The position numbers and the translations under genes were made by a program. The notes under the pieces were generated by a model that did no database searches, was not told the origin of the DNA, and saw only the letters and a list, made by a program, of their open reading frames with translations. This document shows positions 47,515 through 59,624 of a DNA stretch of 64,000 nucleotides, in pieces. Each line of letters starts with the position of its first letter. Position 1 is the stretch's first letter. The stretch comes from Ceratodon purpureus. Its lineage: Eukaryota > Streptophyta > Bryopsida > Pseudoditrichales > Ditrichaceae. Location: NCBI GenBank assembly GCA_014871385.1, contig CM026426.1:57514089-57578088 (forward strand), read 5' to 3'.

Positions 47515-47800
47515 AAAAATTGAAAAAAAAAATAAAAAATGTATAAATTGTAAAAGGAAAAAAGAAAAACATTTATAAAAAATGAAATTAAAAAAATATA
47601 AGTAAAGATAAGCAAAAATAAATATTAAGGTTGAAAATATTAGGAAGGAGATTGAGAAAATGAAAGAAAAAATAAAATGAAAGAAAAAATGAAATGAAAG
47701 GACTCTTTTGACCCCTTCAACAAGATAAATAGAATAAAGGAAGTTAATAAAAAAAACAAGACAATTATAATAAATTTAAGAAATAAAAAAGTTGAAAGGC
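47515..47800. repeat. A-rich / purine-rich low-complexity tract
   Basis: Long runs of A with GAAA and AAATGAAAG repeats (AAAATGAAAGAAAAAATAAA type near 47660-47700) on the plus strand. No gene. The DNA up to 48060 is likewise featureless. Confidence 0.7.
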
Positions 47801-48059
47801 ATGTAGACCATAGCAAATGATTTCTAGCAATGTTAAGAAAATGTTACGATATTAAATGTTACTTGATTCCTCTTAAGAGCTTCAATACCAATACATTTTA
47901 AGCAGTAATTTTCATATCCATGTGGGGGAATAAGGGGAATCAATGTATGCCTGAACTAGTTAGAAGGAGCTGGAGCATAGTAATTGGTGCACGTCAAAAA
48001 ATTAATCACCAAGAAAAGAGAAAACGAACTACAAATTCAATGAAAATACTGTAATGAGT

Positions 48060-48245
48060 CCACGGTTATAGGGTCAATTAAATTACTAAAATTAGTAACT
48101 TTCTAAAAATATACAAATAATATTCGAATCTTCTAATTTAATAATTTATTTTTAGTAAAAAATGTGCTATTTTTAGGTTCTGTCCCCCATTCTGTGCTCT
48201 CCGCTCTCCAAATGTGCGCTCACCGCTCTCCGCTCTCCGCTCACG
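48060..48245 (-). repeat. Dispersed repeat family, inverted partial copy
   Basis: The reverse complement carries GAGCGGAGAGCGGAGAGC, AGAGCACAGAATGG and CCCTATAACCGTGG, matching the start of the repeats at 34097 and 52000. It is inverted relative to 52000-52085, so the two could be the ends of the En/Spm-type remnant between them. Confidence 0.6.
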
Positions 48246-48301
48246 TACAAGCCACGTCCGATAGAGGCTACACAACGACAGTATGCCATACCGAATTCTG
48301 A

Positions 48302-51300
48302 CTACATCTTGAACGAGACTAGATGGCGAGAAGACCACATTACGGATTTGTGGCGTCCCTGCACAGGGGGTAATGCACTCTCGACGATGGTGCATCCTAC
48401 TTCTGGTTCCGGGAACAGTAAAGGCACCGAATGATTAAAAATCCGCTGTACGTGGATCCATTGATGTCCTTCAGAGCATTGTGCACTGAGCTTATTGGAC
48501 TTCGTTCTCCGCGCAACACCTTGTGCAACAGCTAGAAGAGGGAACTCGGGGTGTAAAATCCACACCAGTTTCCGTACCGAAATGGGGTCGCAGCCTTCGT
48601 CTCGGGGCACTATGGGTTCTGGTGGAGCCTTGTTACAAAGTGTCAGAGTTTTCCCCTTCTTCCTGCCACGAGTTTCCACCGGTACAATTGCACGTACTTG
48701 ATTGCGACGAGGAGGAGTTGGTTCGAAATCAGATGAATCCCAGTCTGTAGCAGATGGGAGTAGAACGTGCATTGTGTCCTTGTGGTATTTAGGGGCGGTG
48801 GTGTGCTAGATTCGGGACGTGTGGGGTAACCACAGGCCGCTACGTCAATCTCAGCTTCGGAAAATCCTGGATTGTCAGCAGGCAGAATTGGTGGCAGAGT
48901 CGGTGCGCGATCAAGACTCACTTGCGTTGTTGCTGCAGCTATGGTGGGCGGGTTCAGTGTCGGGATGCCGAGTGTCTCAACAATTGGTCCCGGAAGCGGT
49001 ATCTCATTGGCGACGGTAGAGATGCATTCGGGGACAGGGGATACTGTCTTCTCTATCGCATGCGCAATAGTTGTCACTGCAGACTGAGGCGAGATGATCA
49101 CGGTCCTATCGCTCCGTGACGGTGATGCTGAGCTAAAAAGGGGGATAATTAGAGATGAATCTATACGATGAAAATGCTGTGAGCTGCTGAGTGCGAATCC
49201 TAGGTAACTGATCGGGGATTTTGAGGCTTGAATTACCTGACATGTCTTGTGAACTCTTGTGTACCAGAGTCCGCTCTCGAGGGTGTAAGTCAGCTTCTTT
49301 GGTAGCGGCGGCAGATCTCTTGATCATCTGGATGAGTTGTTGCATGGCTGAGCGGGTGCTACTCACGTCCGCCTAAATGAAATCTAGACGGCGCCCCATA
49401 GCCATGTTCGAGTCTTCGGCCCTCATGAGCCGGGATTTGAGCCTCTTGATTTGCATCCGTTCTTGTGCTTGCATGTCATCGTGGAACCTTTTCAATTTGT
49501 AGTTGGTCAAGTTATTCTGTCGGCCACTGGAATCCTGTACATGCGTGAGATAATTTGGGGCGGTTTAGTCCATCCATAGATGTGCACACCGGCTATGTTC
49601 TAAAAGAGTTCAAAGAAGATTTGCATTAAAACATACCGTTGAGTGACAGAACTTGGCTTTGTATTTGTTTGAATTCTCTGTATGCGAATGGATGTGGCTC
49701 ACGTTCGCATACTTGGTCTTGGGGTCCAACAATGAATCATGGCCAAGTGGCCCTGAAGGCTCGGACCGTGTGCTCTCAAAATTGTTGAAGGGGGTCTGAG
49801 TTGTGAAAGTGTATGCATTATAGTCTTGCGAATTCCAACATTAGCCAGGACTCACAAGGTTAGAGCGCCATGACCAAGCATACTTATAAGTACTACGATC
49901 AAACCGTAATCACATGCCCAATCGGATTTCTGTAGCTCTCCTGCATGTGACTACATCACAGCACATCAATGTTCCTCATCATCTACACTGCATTATAGCA
50001 TATCCCATCCTATGAAAAATCTCGTAGGAAAGAGTGAGCATACACCGAACATTATTGTGAAAACACACCAATTGTAGAATGTAAATAATAGGCAGAGTGG
50101 AGGGCATAGCCATACAGGGGATAGGGGGTCATTCGAATTATCTGTAGCAAATTCCAAGTAGTCTTCTCGTTCTTCGTCGTGTCTGAGTTGTTTCTGTGAT
50201 GGCGAGTCATCACTGTAAGGAAGACTTCCGCTCGATGACGCACCAACTCGAGCGCGTTTCTCCTTCATCATCTCGCTCTCTCTTCCCAGCATCACTTCTC
50301 CAATATTTGTCAAGCATTACAAAGGCTTCATCAGGACATTCCTCATCTTTGTGGTGATCGTTCTCTGTCCAGAATTTCTTCCACTTCGACCTATCGTTAC
50401 TGATGAAACCAACAATGTACTCAGTAAGTACGTCTTCTCTCACTGGCACATCAAAAGAGAACACCTCGTGGAGCTCCCGTTGTGTTGTGTCCAGACTCCA
50501 TTTCCAGGAGACGGGGTGCTTTTTGTGCTTCCAAATCGCTCAGTCTAAGGTTAGCTTTGCGATTGCGCGAACAGCCCTATGCCACTTGGTTCGTTGTCCT
50601 ATGATGTCGCCGGCCAGGGTTGTAGCGATTAGGAATCGGGCTTGCCTGCTTGCAGCGTGTGCTGCCCGCATCTCTTCGTAGCCAATGTGGTCTATGTGCC
50701 TACTCTATCGACGGGCGACATTCGCGGCCTCCCGCTGGGCTGCACAGGGTAGAGGGCGTGGGCGTGGGGGCACTGCGAGGATGGCGCGGTCTTCCACTGC
50801 ATACAGCAGAGAATTCGCAGTTGGGGATCGGCGAGGGGGTGGTTTGGATACACAATGTCATGGTGGCGCTGGAGCTGTTGACGGTTGCAACGAAGGTACT
50901 GTGCTCACCATGGGTAGAGGAGCGTACGCTACGCGAGGGCGAATGGGGACATTTCTTCCGCGGTCACCTATAAAATGTGGAGGTGTATGCATGTAGGTTG
51001 GCGCATGCTGGAATGGCCCACGCAAATCAGACGCGCCACTCGGGCGGGGAGTCGGTGCGAAAGTGCTCTGAGGGGATGCTTGGGCGCAAACTTCATGAAG
51101 TCAGTAGCAAGCAATTAAACCATTGCAAGATGCGAGTGTGCGATACAGACTAGTATCGAGCCCTATGACATTGAGTGCAAAGAGAAACAAACGTGCATAC
51201 ATCATCGAATAGCATCAAAATCCTGTTGGGCTCGTAGAAAGTCACTGAGAGTATACGATGAAACAAACCTGGCTGGGTCGTGAAGGCACCTTCGAACCTC

Positions 51301-51495
51301 CGTATGATGGAGATCCCATGCCTGCTCGTCCGAACATCTCTGCAAACTGAGGAAATGAAACTGTGGTACAGTATAGTGGATCTCTGCCTTGTCTAATGAT
51401 CTTCGAATTGTGCCATGACTACAAGAGCGACGGCGCATATATAGTGGTCGACGGGGAGCTATCCGTGCTACACATGACTCTAGGGTTTTCATCAC
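48302..51495 (-). pseudogene. En/Spm (Ptta)-type plant transposon protein, decayed
   Basis: Minus-strand pieces in order: an N-terminal frame (51495-51202), then HKKHPVSWKWSLDTT and FSFDVPVREDVLTEYI, followed by ISNDRSKWKKFWTEND and ECPDEAFVMLDKYWRSDAG (50.55-50.25 kb). This is the plant Transposase_24 (Ptta/En/Spm) style KWKKxW…CPxxxFxxLxxYW pattern. Next, after a frameshift, come EMMKEKRARVG and a coiled coil (MQIKRLKSRLMRAEDSNM, 49.45 kb). Finally a C-terminal segment (AVAQGVARRTKSNKLSA, HVQRIFNHSVPLLFPEP, WSSRHLVSF) resembles DUF8039. Stops at about 50547 (TGA) and about 49374 (TAG) plus frameshifts make it non-functional. Family name is by pattern only. Confidence 0.5.
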
Positions 51496-51999
51496 GAGTC
51501 TCCACTAAAGCATCTAGATACGCCAGAGAGGAGAACGCGCCAGCCACTAACGGAGGGATGCTTTTGAAAGTCGTGGCGCACACGAAGGGACTAGATGGTG
51601 ACGGCGCCGATTAACTTTAAGAGACCGTTAGGTTTAACAGTGTCTTACGCAAGCATACTCCACGATTCCATCAACGCATAAGAGGATACATTCGACGTAG
51701 TCAGTTGTACAAAACATAAAACAAACTCGTCTAGAGCCGTATACACTAACCAAAATCTTATGCGCGCTCCCCCATTAGTGTTAGCACATTGCGAATCCTT
51801 CTGCGTACTTGGTGTAGACTTGTGACAGGCTAAGATTCGCCAGTCTTATTGAGTAAGCGCATCGATCAGGTATGTCATGCATAGCAACAAATGATGTTGT
51901 GTTCCTATGGGCAGCGCGTGTCGAGCATACGCGTGCTGAGAGAGGTTGCGTACGAGAGCTGTCGGTGTGGGAGAGGGAAGTTACCATGCGTGCTGCGAG

Positions 52000-52440
52000 C
52001 GGCAAGCAGAAAATGGAGAGTACAGAATTTACCTTTAACAAAATTTTCAAAACTAATAATACCCCTATAATCGCGGGAAAGTTTGGAAATCTGGCATGTA
52101 ATTCTGTGGATTTTAGGGTTAAAATCACTTCAGGATATTACATTTCTATCAAGAGGTATAAATTAGGGCTGATATCATGATGACGTCATGCATATATTTT
52201 ATTGGATTTAAAATGGGTTTAGGCAAGATACAATGATCAAGCGTTGAGTTCTAGATCAAGCAAATAATTCTTTCATAGGATTATGTAATTGCTTAAAGAA
52301 AAAAACAAATTTCACAGAATATAAAGGAGGCAAGGTCTGAAAACTTCCTGGAATATTTCAAAGTTCGTGTACAATAACTTAACTGCTGAAACCAAGATAT
52401 ACCTTGTCAGAGTCCTTGTCTTCTTCCTTCGCAGCGAAAC
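52000..52440 (+). repeat. Dispersed repeat family, copy B
   Basis: Diverged match of 34097-34560, including ATTAGGGCTGATATCATGAT plus GACGTCATGCAT and GAATATTTCAAAGTTCGTGT. It immediately precedes the gene-like frame at 52673. Confidence 0.7.
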
Positions 52441-52672
52441 TTCTTCATTTGAGTGTTACAAGTAAGAGATTCTCATCACAAAACAGCATTTGGGTTTCAC
52501 AGAAGAAGGCCGTTCTTTGTTTCTTGAGCTTATTTCTAGGTGGCGTATTAGGATAGTGACAAAGTCCCTGGCATTCTATGCTATATGCAAAGATAGCGTA
52601 CAACTTCGAGGAAGTAAATCTGCAAGCTTGCGTGCATCGTTTTAAGACAACAACAATTTAGTGTGTTGCGCG

Positions 52673-53059
52673 ATGCAGAAGGTGCGTAATGCGGCGTCGA
52701 GGAGGACGAGAGCGGTTGTGGGTTTGGCCCCCAAGGCACTGGCGAGTTATGAGGAGCTCCGGCCCTGGCTGCTCGAGGTGGAGCGCGCCAGGAAACGAGG
52801 CATGGACCTGCCGCCGTTTAGGCACATCGGAAGCCTCCATGTTGGTGATGGTGAATGGTGGTGGACAGTGCTCTGTACCAATGAGCTTCTCCGTATCATG
52901 GAGCAGTCCCTTATCCCGTATCCCTTGGCCTCCACCGCCGTTGAGAATCCAGTTGTTCAGTTGCACGAAGTGATCATATCCGATGGCAAAACTTGCTGGT
53001 TTGATATCGACAAGAGTTGGACTGTATATCCCCTGAAGGATTATTACTCTAAAGAATAG
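52673..53059 (+). CDS. Small hypothetical protein, possibly F-box-derived
   Basis: ATG at 52673, 128 codons, open to TAG. It contains LAPKALASYEELRPWLLEVE, GDGEWWWTVLCTNELLRIME and GKTCWFDIDKSWTVYPL. Just upstream a frame reads LFLELISRWRIRIVTKSLA, then FYAICKD, resembling a degenerate F-box, so the frame may be the C-terminal remnant of an F-box gene whose relative is at 34708. No firm family. Confidence 0.35.
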   Translation: MQKVRNAASRRTRAVVGLAPKALASYEELRPWLLEVERARKRGMDLPPFRHIGSLHVGDGEWWWTVLCTNELLRIMEQSLIPYPLASTAVENPVVQLHEVIISDGKTCWFDIDKSWTVYPLKDYYSKE

Positions 53060-53516
53060 GCAACTAGTGGGGTGTTTGAGTGCGGTAGAGGACTCCTGAG
53101 GGTTGTAGAGGAAAGGACCAGTCTTTGTGTGTTTAAGAAGGAGAGATATTCTTCCCAGACTTGATGTCTGGGTTTCTCTAAAGAATAAGTGAGCTTGGAA
53201 TTATAAAAAAAGATTACTGTTTGTAATGTAAGTTTTTATAGTTATGGGTCTCTTCGGTGAACAGATGATGTTTGTATTATGAAAACGGTTATTAACATTT
53301 AAAGAAATTTCTAATAGTTATAGGAGTCTCATAGATGAGATTGGTATCATAGGAGAGGTTATCAACATTTAAAGATTAATTGAAGTATTCATATTTACAA
53401 CCTATTATTAAGAGTGTTTTGAGTATAATTTTAAAATGAGAGGAATCAAAATAATTTGAAATGGTCAACGTTTTTCGTTTAGTTAATATATTAGAAATGT
53501 CTCTACCTCATAAATT
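53060..53516. other. AT-rich 3' flank, nothing recognised
   Basis: Two short near-repeats, TTATTAACATTTAAAGA and TTATCAACATTTAAAGA, lie near 53289 and 53359. No gene. Confidence 0.4.
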
Positions 53517-54548
53517 TCAAAGTTCCGTGCGCTGTAGTTTTGGACACTTTGTTGGTTGATCTTCATCGTCAAGTTCTCTTGTCCGCTTCCGTATTGGAAC
53601 CCATTCAAATCGTTTTTTCCAAATTGATCCGGTTTGTCCACATCCAACTCGATCCAGCCAAATCCCTTCATTATCTGCTTTCCATGCGCAATCTATACAC
53701 TCGATAGGCATTGAAACGTGGTTTAGCAGAGGAGGTGTCCATATTTTAATATCTCTATGATAAGCCATAGTCCCTAGGTCTTTAAAATTGCATATCCAAG
53801 TCAAACTTAGTAAATATTCATCAATGCTTCGATCTAAGGATATTCGAAAAAAACGTTCAGATATATGTACTCGAAGGCGTCCAGGAATTTTCACAGTGTT
53901 CCTTGTGCCATACACAACTCCATATGTAAGCATTAATTCATCATCCAGATCATTAAAAATAGAGATCCTGTACTCTGCCCAATGTTCGTGGTGGTCCTCG
54001 TCCTCCTTCCAATGCCCAAATAGCTTGAATTGATGTCTACCGCTAAAAGGATGGAACTGAGAAACATACAAACCATCACGTTCAATATTCCATCGACACA
54101 AATATGTATGAGGGCTGGGACCTTGTTCACAAATAGGACAATTGTCATTGTTGAAATTTGCATCTTCGTGCTGCGTATGACGAGCATTTGGATGCTCCCA
54201 GATGCACATGAAATCTATCTCATATTCTATGGCACAGTTCCATTCGCGGATTTTGTATTCAAAATCACAAAACAAATTATCTTCAAAATCGAGAAGACCG
54301 CCGCCGACTTCGACAGATGCATGAGCTCTGATTTGATCAAATACGACGTTCTGCTGTTTTGGCACACCAAGATCATAGACCTTTTCGAAGCACTGTAGCC
54401 ATACCTTCTTGTACATATTATTTGTAATTTCAACTGGCGACAATACATTTTGTGGAGTTTCCTCATCAAAGGAATGTACTTGTTGGAAAGTTGTCAAAAT
54501 TAAGACATACAATAGTGAAAAAACGCGTTTAAGTCTAAGATCTTCCAT
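53517..54548 (-). CDS. Secreted protein with two tandem S1 (S-protein homolog) domains
   Basis: One uninterrupted exon, 343 codons, ATG at 54546-54548. The N-terminus (LKRVFSLLYVLILTTFQQVHS) is a signal peptide with likely cleavage after residue 26. Domain 1 (about 37-160) shows VEITNNMYKKVWLQC, DLG, LFCDFEY, FMCIWEH and YLCRWNIERDGLY, the Cys/Trp pattern of plant self-incompatibility S1 proteins. Domain 2 (about 190-300) repeats it: YRISIFNDLDDELML, LTWICNFKD and IECIDCAWKADNEGIWL. S1/SPH proteins are usually single-domain and about 120-150 residues. They act as secreted signalling or incompatibility factors. A basic tail (RKRTRELDDEDQPTKCPK) follows. No transposon features, so probably a host gene. 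Confidence 0.65.
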   Translation of the reverse strand: MEDLRLKRVFSLLYVLILTTFQQVHSFDEETPQNVLSPVEITNNMYKKVWLQCFEKVYDLGVPKQQNVVFDQIRAHASVEVGGGLLDFEDNLFCDFEYKIREWNCAIEYEIDFMCIWEHPNARHTQHEDANFNNDNCPICEQGPSPHTYLCRWNIERDGLYVSQFHPFSGRHQFKLFGHWKEDEDHHEHWAEYRISIFNDLDDELMLTYGVVYGTRNTVKIPGRLRVHISERFFRISLDRSIDEYLLSLTWICNFKDLGTMAYHRDIKIWTPPLLNHVSMPIECIDCAWKADNEGIWLDRVGCGQTGSIWKKRFEWVPIRKRTRELDDEDQPTKCPKLQRTEL

Positions 54549-55361
54549 GCTATAAAGTAAATGTGAAATTTGATTGAATTCTAATAGTTATTTGAACAAT
54601 ATTTAAGTTTATGAAGATAGCTTTTTAATTCTTCAAATGTTCTGAAAAGGTGTAGTGAATTCTGCCTATCCATCCATATCACTTATGATGACTTTTCAGT
54701 AACAATTATACTTTTGGAATATAGAAATAGTTATAGCATAGCAGTTACTTATTCGAAAGATTCCTGGAACGAATACAAAATGATTTCTTATAAAAAATAG
54801 TCGATGAGCTTGTTAGCTATGGACAATGAATTAAGAATTGAAGTTTTTTAATTTGTTAAAATAAAACTTGAAAGTCTGAGTTTGATACTTATTGCAGAGT
54901 TTTAGATCAAACTTAGATCAGATCAAAAAAACTCCTCAAAAACTTATGAGACTTTGATATGCATTTGTTCGAACTTAGGACATTGATTTGATTGTTTAAG
55001 GGAAAGGGGTGCTTTAGTGTCGATGAAATAAGGTGATTAGATGTGCATGAGAAATATGGAAAGTTAAACAGCTTGAAAGATTTATAAGCACTTGCTATAT
55101 TTGAAAACAAAATCACACAGTAGAATCACATAAGTAATTCTTCTACCTAGTGTTAAAATCTAGATTCAGTTGTTACCGAAAACAGTCTATCAGAATCAAT
55201 GTCTCCTCAAATCCTCAATGTATTATTGCTCGCATGTATGAAGGTTTTGCACAAAAAAAAACGAAGTACATAAGGGATTCAACGGACATTGCGGAAACCA
55301 GAAACTTGAAGTGCTACAAAATTTTGGAAAGGATGACCATAAACCAAATCCAAAAGCAGAA
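54549..55361. other. AT-rich intergenic DNA
   Basis: No supported gene. The plus-strand frame at 55150-55479 overlaps the 3' end of the minus-strand gene below and is its shadow. Confidence 0.4.
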
Positions 55362-57787
55362 CTACGGAATAAACTCATCCTCGCTCTCTGAAGCACTGTT
55401 TAGAATGAACGGGCAGAAACTAGGATTATATTTTTTGCAAGGACTAGATGAGGCACTGGAACTAGTAGAAGAAATCTGAGCTAACTCCTCTGCCAGGCCT
55501 TCAATGTAGCAAGGAAGTCTATCAGATCTGCTCGGTGAGCGGTACTCTCTCCAAAGACGTCTCAGATTCTCAGTTCAACTGCCAAAAAAAAAACAAATAT
55601 TAGTTACAAAAAATAGAGTCACAAGACAACTCAAGAACAGTAGAAAAAGAATGATGCAATTGATAACGAACTTACTCACATAAATCTACAGCATCCTCCT
55701 CGGGAAGGACTTCGTCGTCGTCGGTAAAATCAGTAAGCTCAGATGGCGCAATTGAGTGGGACCGTGGTGCAGTCCTCTGAAGAGGCTCCAGAACCTCCTT
55801 GAAGATGTTCTTATCCCCTTCAAGTGCCACGATTGCCCTCTTCGTTGCCTGGGCGGCCAGCACTGCAACCCCTATACGTAGAGTCAAAGGAGTTAGAAAC
55901 AATCAATTTCAAAGAAAGTCAGAAAAGAAAAACCGAAGAATGTGAAAGTAATTTACTAGTTCACGGAGCAAGGTTACAAGCAATCCCATTTGCAGGGCAA
56001 AGGCCGCCAATCAGAAGCTCCATAAGGACCTGAGACTTCTCCTTTGGATCCCTCCAAAGGAAGTCGAAATCCTTTCTCTTTATGGCGGATTCCTGAGTCA
56101 CAACATTGAACAATACGTCATCCTTAGCAAGGTTGACCTTTGCAAATTGAGCCCCTGTGAGAATGGCAAGGTCCCTCGGTTTCCTAGCCATAGGTTTGCA
56201 GTAGTCTCAAACCAACAGGACGGCCTTCAACATCAAGGTCTGCATTCAGCATAGCCTTATCAATTGACTTGAGAATGTAATTGTCAGATAACCAATTAAA
56301 AATCTAACTCATAGTTAATTGCGAAGATTCGTAGCATAAAACTTACCAGCCGTGAAGGGTCTGTAGGGTGCATATCGTGAAGGAAATTGACAATGATCCA
56401 CTCTTTCTTCACAACCAGGTTGTTGTTCTTGAGAAAGCTTCCCAAAACTTTCATGATGTGGCTGCTGTCTGGAATAAAGAAAAGTAGAGCCCCGTCATCG
56501 TGAAGGAAGCCCCGACAAAAACCGAACGTCAGCTTGATGTAATCCTGCACCAACTCATTCCATAAAGGAACATGCTCAGGAAATTCCGAGACCCCCGGGA
56601 CAAACAATCCGTCCGGAAAGTCCGCAATCACCAAGTCCACTGCAGGTTTCTGATCGGCCAATCCTGAGAAATACAACTGCCGACTTCCTCCAACCTGCAG
56701 AATATAAATGCGTTAAAACCCAAAATGGTGCATAAAATTCAATATAAAAATGAGAACAAAAAATACAAGGATAATTTACAATTTTACCTTGGTAAGAAAT
56801 GCAATCATAGCCTCAAAGGATGGGGGGTATTTGCCTCGCTTGCTCTTGTAATCCACCATCATGTGAAAAGCCTCATCAAGGATGAGAGCCTTGGTCGGGT
56901 GTCGGATAAAGGACGCTGCCGCTGACATAGTCTTCATGGCTGGGGGAGTAAACTGGGAGGGAGCATTCTATGAAGAAGATGCATGCTGAGGGCGCTTGAA
57001 CTGTGGACGGGGAGGAGGAGAAGGATTGGGCTGAGTGACCGCGGGCTCGGTTTGCTGACCCTCAGTGCCTACATCGGTGTTTGCGGGAATGTCCTCCTCT
57101 GCTTGCTCATCAACTGGATCCTCTGCTTTTCGCTTTGCACCCCTTCCTTTCCTCCCCCTGGAAGTCGCCTTTCCCTTAGGAGAGCCTGCTGCTTGCTGGT
57201 CAGGAGAATCCGAGGGCGCAGCAGCTGGAATCTTGGCCAGAGCTGGCTGAAGAGAATCTCGAAGTGCAGCATCAAAATCCGGGCACTTCTTTAAGGGACA
57301 GTCCATATACCACCCACATCTCTCATAGTGAACTGGCTCCCAAGCCCTAAGCATCGCAGGCGTCTACATACACTCCGAATTTGAAGTGTCGAGGTAGTTA
57401 GGAAAAAAGGCCGGTACCTTGGATATTGCCTTCCTCGGGAGGAGAACATACTTGAAGTACTTGTAGAGAACCCTGCGAACAGCTGGATAAAAATTTGGTT
57501 GTTGATCAACGGTCTTGATCATGTGAACTTGGTCTCCAGCAAATTCCTTGAAAAATGCAGAGTCCCACAGCTGGCACCTCATGGCCTTGACATAGTCGAA
57601 AATATGCTAAACTGGATCCTCTTTGTCAGGGCAGTAGTTAACCTCCACTCCCTAGTCTAAAAGAACTCCCTTAAAGAGCTCCTTGACCTCCACTGCTAAC
57701 TGAAAGAGAATTCAAGTCAAACCATAATATCAGTAAAAAACCGAAACTTTAGTAACCATCCTAAATCAAAAATCACATGCGGGTCTT

Positions 57788-58245
57788 GCCTCGGAAAGCA
57801 CTGCCGTTAACGGCAGTGCTTTCTGAGGCCAGCCCACTCCACTCACTTGAGCCATTGAGCTCATGCGAGGAAGCAGCAGCAGAGAGATTCTGCTGCTCCA
57901 GGATAGACTGCCGTTAACGGCAGTCCTTTTGGAAGCAGCAGAATCTCTTTGCTGCCCCTTTGCCCACATGAGCCTTGGGCTCATGCGCGTGCGCAGAGGA
58001 ACTCCTCAATGGCACTGCCGTTAACGGCGGTGCCAAAGGAAGCGTGCCTTGCGCACCCGCATGAGCCCAAGGCTCATGCAAGGAAGGAGCAGCAGAGGGA
58101 TTTTGTTGCTCCAGAAAGGACTGCCGTTAACGGTAGTGCTTTTCGGAGCAGCAGAGTGTCTCTGCTGCCCCTCCTGCGCATGAGCCAACCGCTCATGCCG
58201 GACAAGTAGCTGCCCTTCTTAGCTGTGCCGTCAACGGTAGTGGTT
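57788..58245. repeat. GTTAAC-centred palindrome cluster 1 (intron of copy 3)
   Basis: The 42-bp palindrome 57788-57829 (core CTGCCGTTAACGGCAG) is followed by GACTGCCGTTAACGGCAGTC (57906-57925), sites at 58011-58034 and about 58121-58136, and a decayed one near 58224. Two other inverted repeats alternate with it: GCATGAGCCCAAGGCTCATG-type and GAGCAGCAGAGAGATTCTGC-type with its complement. Confidence 0.9.
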
Positions 58246-59624
58246 TTGAGGGGCAGTCAATTGAATTTCAGAAGCAAAACTGGAGAAGAATTAAAGCAAC
58301 TTACTTACGCCCACCAAGTGGCCTTATGGAGCCATGGAGGGAATACAATGTCAGTGAAGTTAGGCTTAAAAAATTATTTGCATCCCGAATAGCTACAAAA
58401 GAGTTCCACCTTTGGAGCCACTTGATCATCATCGGCGTGGGCATGTTGCCAACATCTAGAGCTTCTCCTGTTGCATCTTGGGCTTATCAAATTTTTCGTA
58501 ATGTAGTTTTACCTCCTCCAGGAATACTGCAATGTGTTTTGGATCTGCAACCGGCAAATACTTCTTTAGCTCTCCAATAAGCTTGTCCTCCTCTGCCTTT
58601 ACAGCCTGGGCAACCCAATCGCCGGCAGATCGTTCAGACCACTGCTCAGGTCTGGGTGTTTGATGTGAAATCTCTCCTAAGCAGCATGCGCGGCTTCTCC
58701 TAGCTCTTGATGCATTCGTACAAAATTGTTAAAGTTATTCAACATGAAAAATAAAACGATAATCGTTCAAAGACATTGCTGCGGCTGAGGAGGGCATACC
58801 TGATACAGCACTGAGCATAAGGCTTCAACCGAGAGTGTGTACCAAGTTCTCTTCTTTTCGGCCTGTTTCTTCTTTGCTGCCTTCAGAACCGGCTGTAGTA
58901 CTAGACCCTCAAAGTAAGAGATTGGCTGTGGAGCTATGTTTGGACGCGGTACAGTTTGTGGAAAAGATTAATCGACACATGCGATTTATGATTCCTCCTG
59001 AACAGGTAGAAAATCCGGTTAATTAGCACTCTCAAAAATAGAAGACAAATTATAATAAAGATTAGAGATTAAAGATCCCTCACCAGTTAACTTCGTGTAA
59101 CGCGGTCAAGGCGGAGGGTACGTACCCTCTCGGATCGAGAATTACACTCTCCACCCTGTAATGCCAGATAATATCTCCGGCATGATACTCCCCAATAATC
59201 GGCATCTAGGCCTGCAACCTATGGTTACCATCCCTGACCATGAACATCTTGTTCGAAAACATCATCAAGTCATCATCTTCACGCAAGCTCTGTTCAAAGT
59301 CTTCATTAACCTCCTTCCATTCCTTGGACCAAGAGGCTTCAATAGCCGGGGTAACTTCTGAAGTATGCCCAAGGTTGTCTTCAAGGGCACCGTAAAAATA
59401 ACCATTGCCCTCCATGTAACCATCCCTAACAGAATAGGCAGCAACGTTGTTTACATCATTCTTCAAAAAAGGGCAAACCACCGGCAGTGACCCCATACGA
59501 CAAAGAGGTATGAAGAGTCGACCCTTTGCCTTCCGCTACCACTTTAATCTCTCCAGTCGCGATCTGGTGTTCATTGATTCCTTGTTGACAAGGTCATACA
59601 ACTTTTGCTTGAGTCCTCGGTCCG

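Noticed and set aside
34097-48245. A 14-kb element bounded by the inverted repeat copies at 34.1 and 48.2 kb
   Set aside because: The orientation would allow it, but similarity between these two copies is limited to under 200 bp, and the 34.1-kb copy extends further in common with 52.0 kb, so the boundaries do not agree.
55150-55479. Plus-strand 109-codon frame
   Set aside because: It overlaps in antisense the C-terminal exon of the third ParB-methyltransferase gene, which has homology support.
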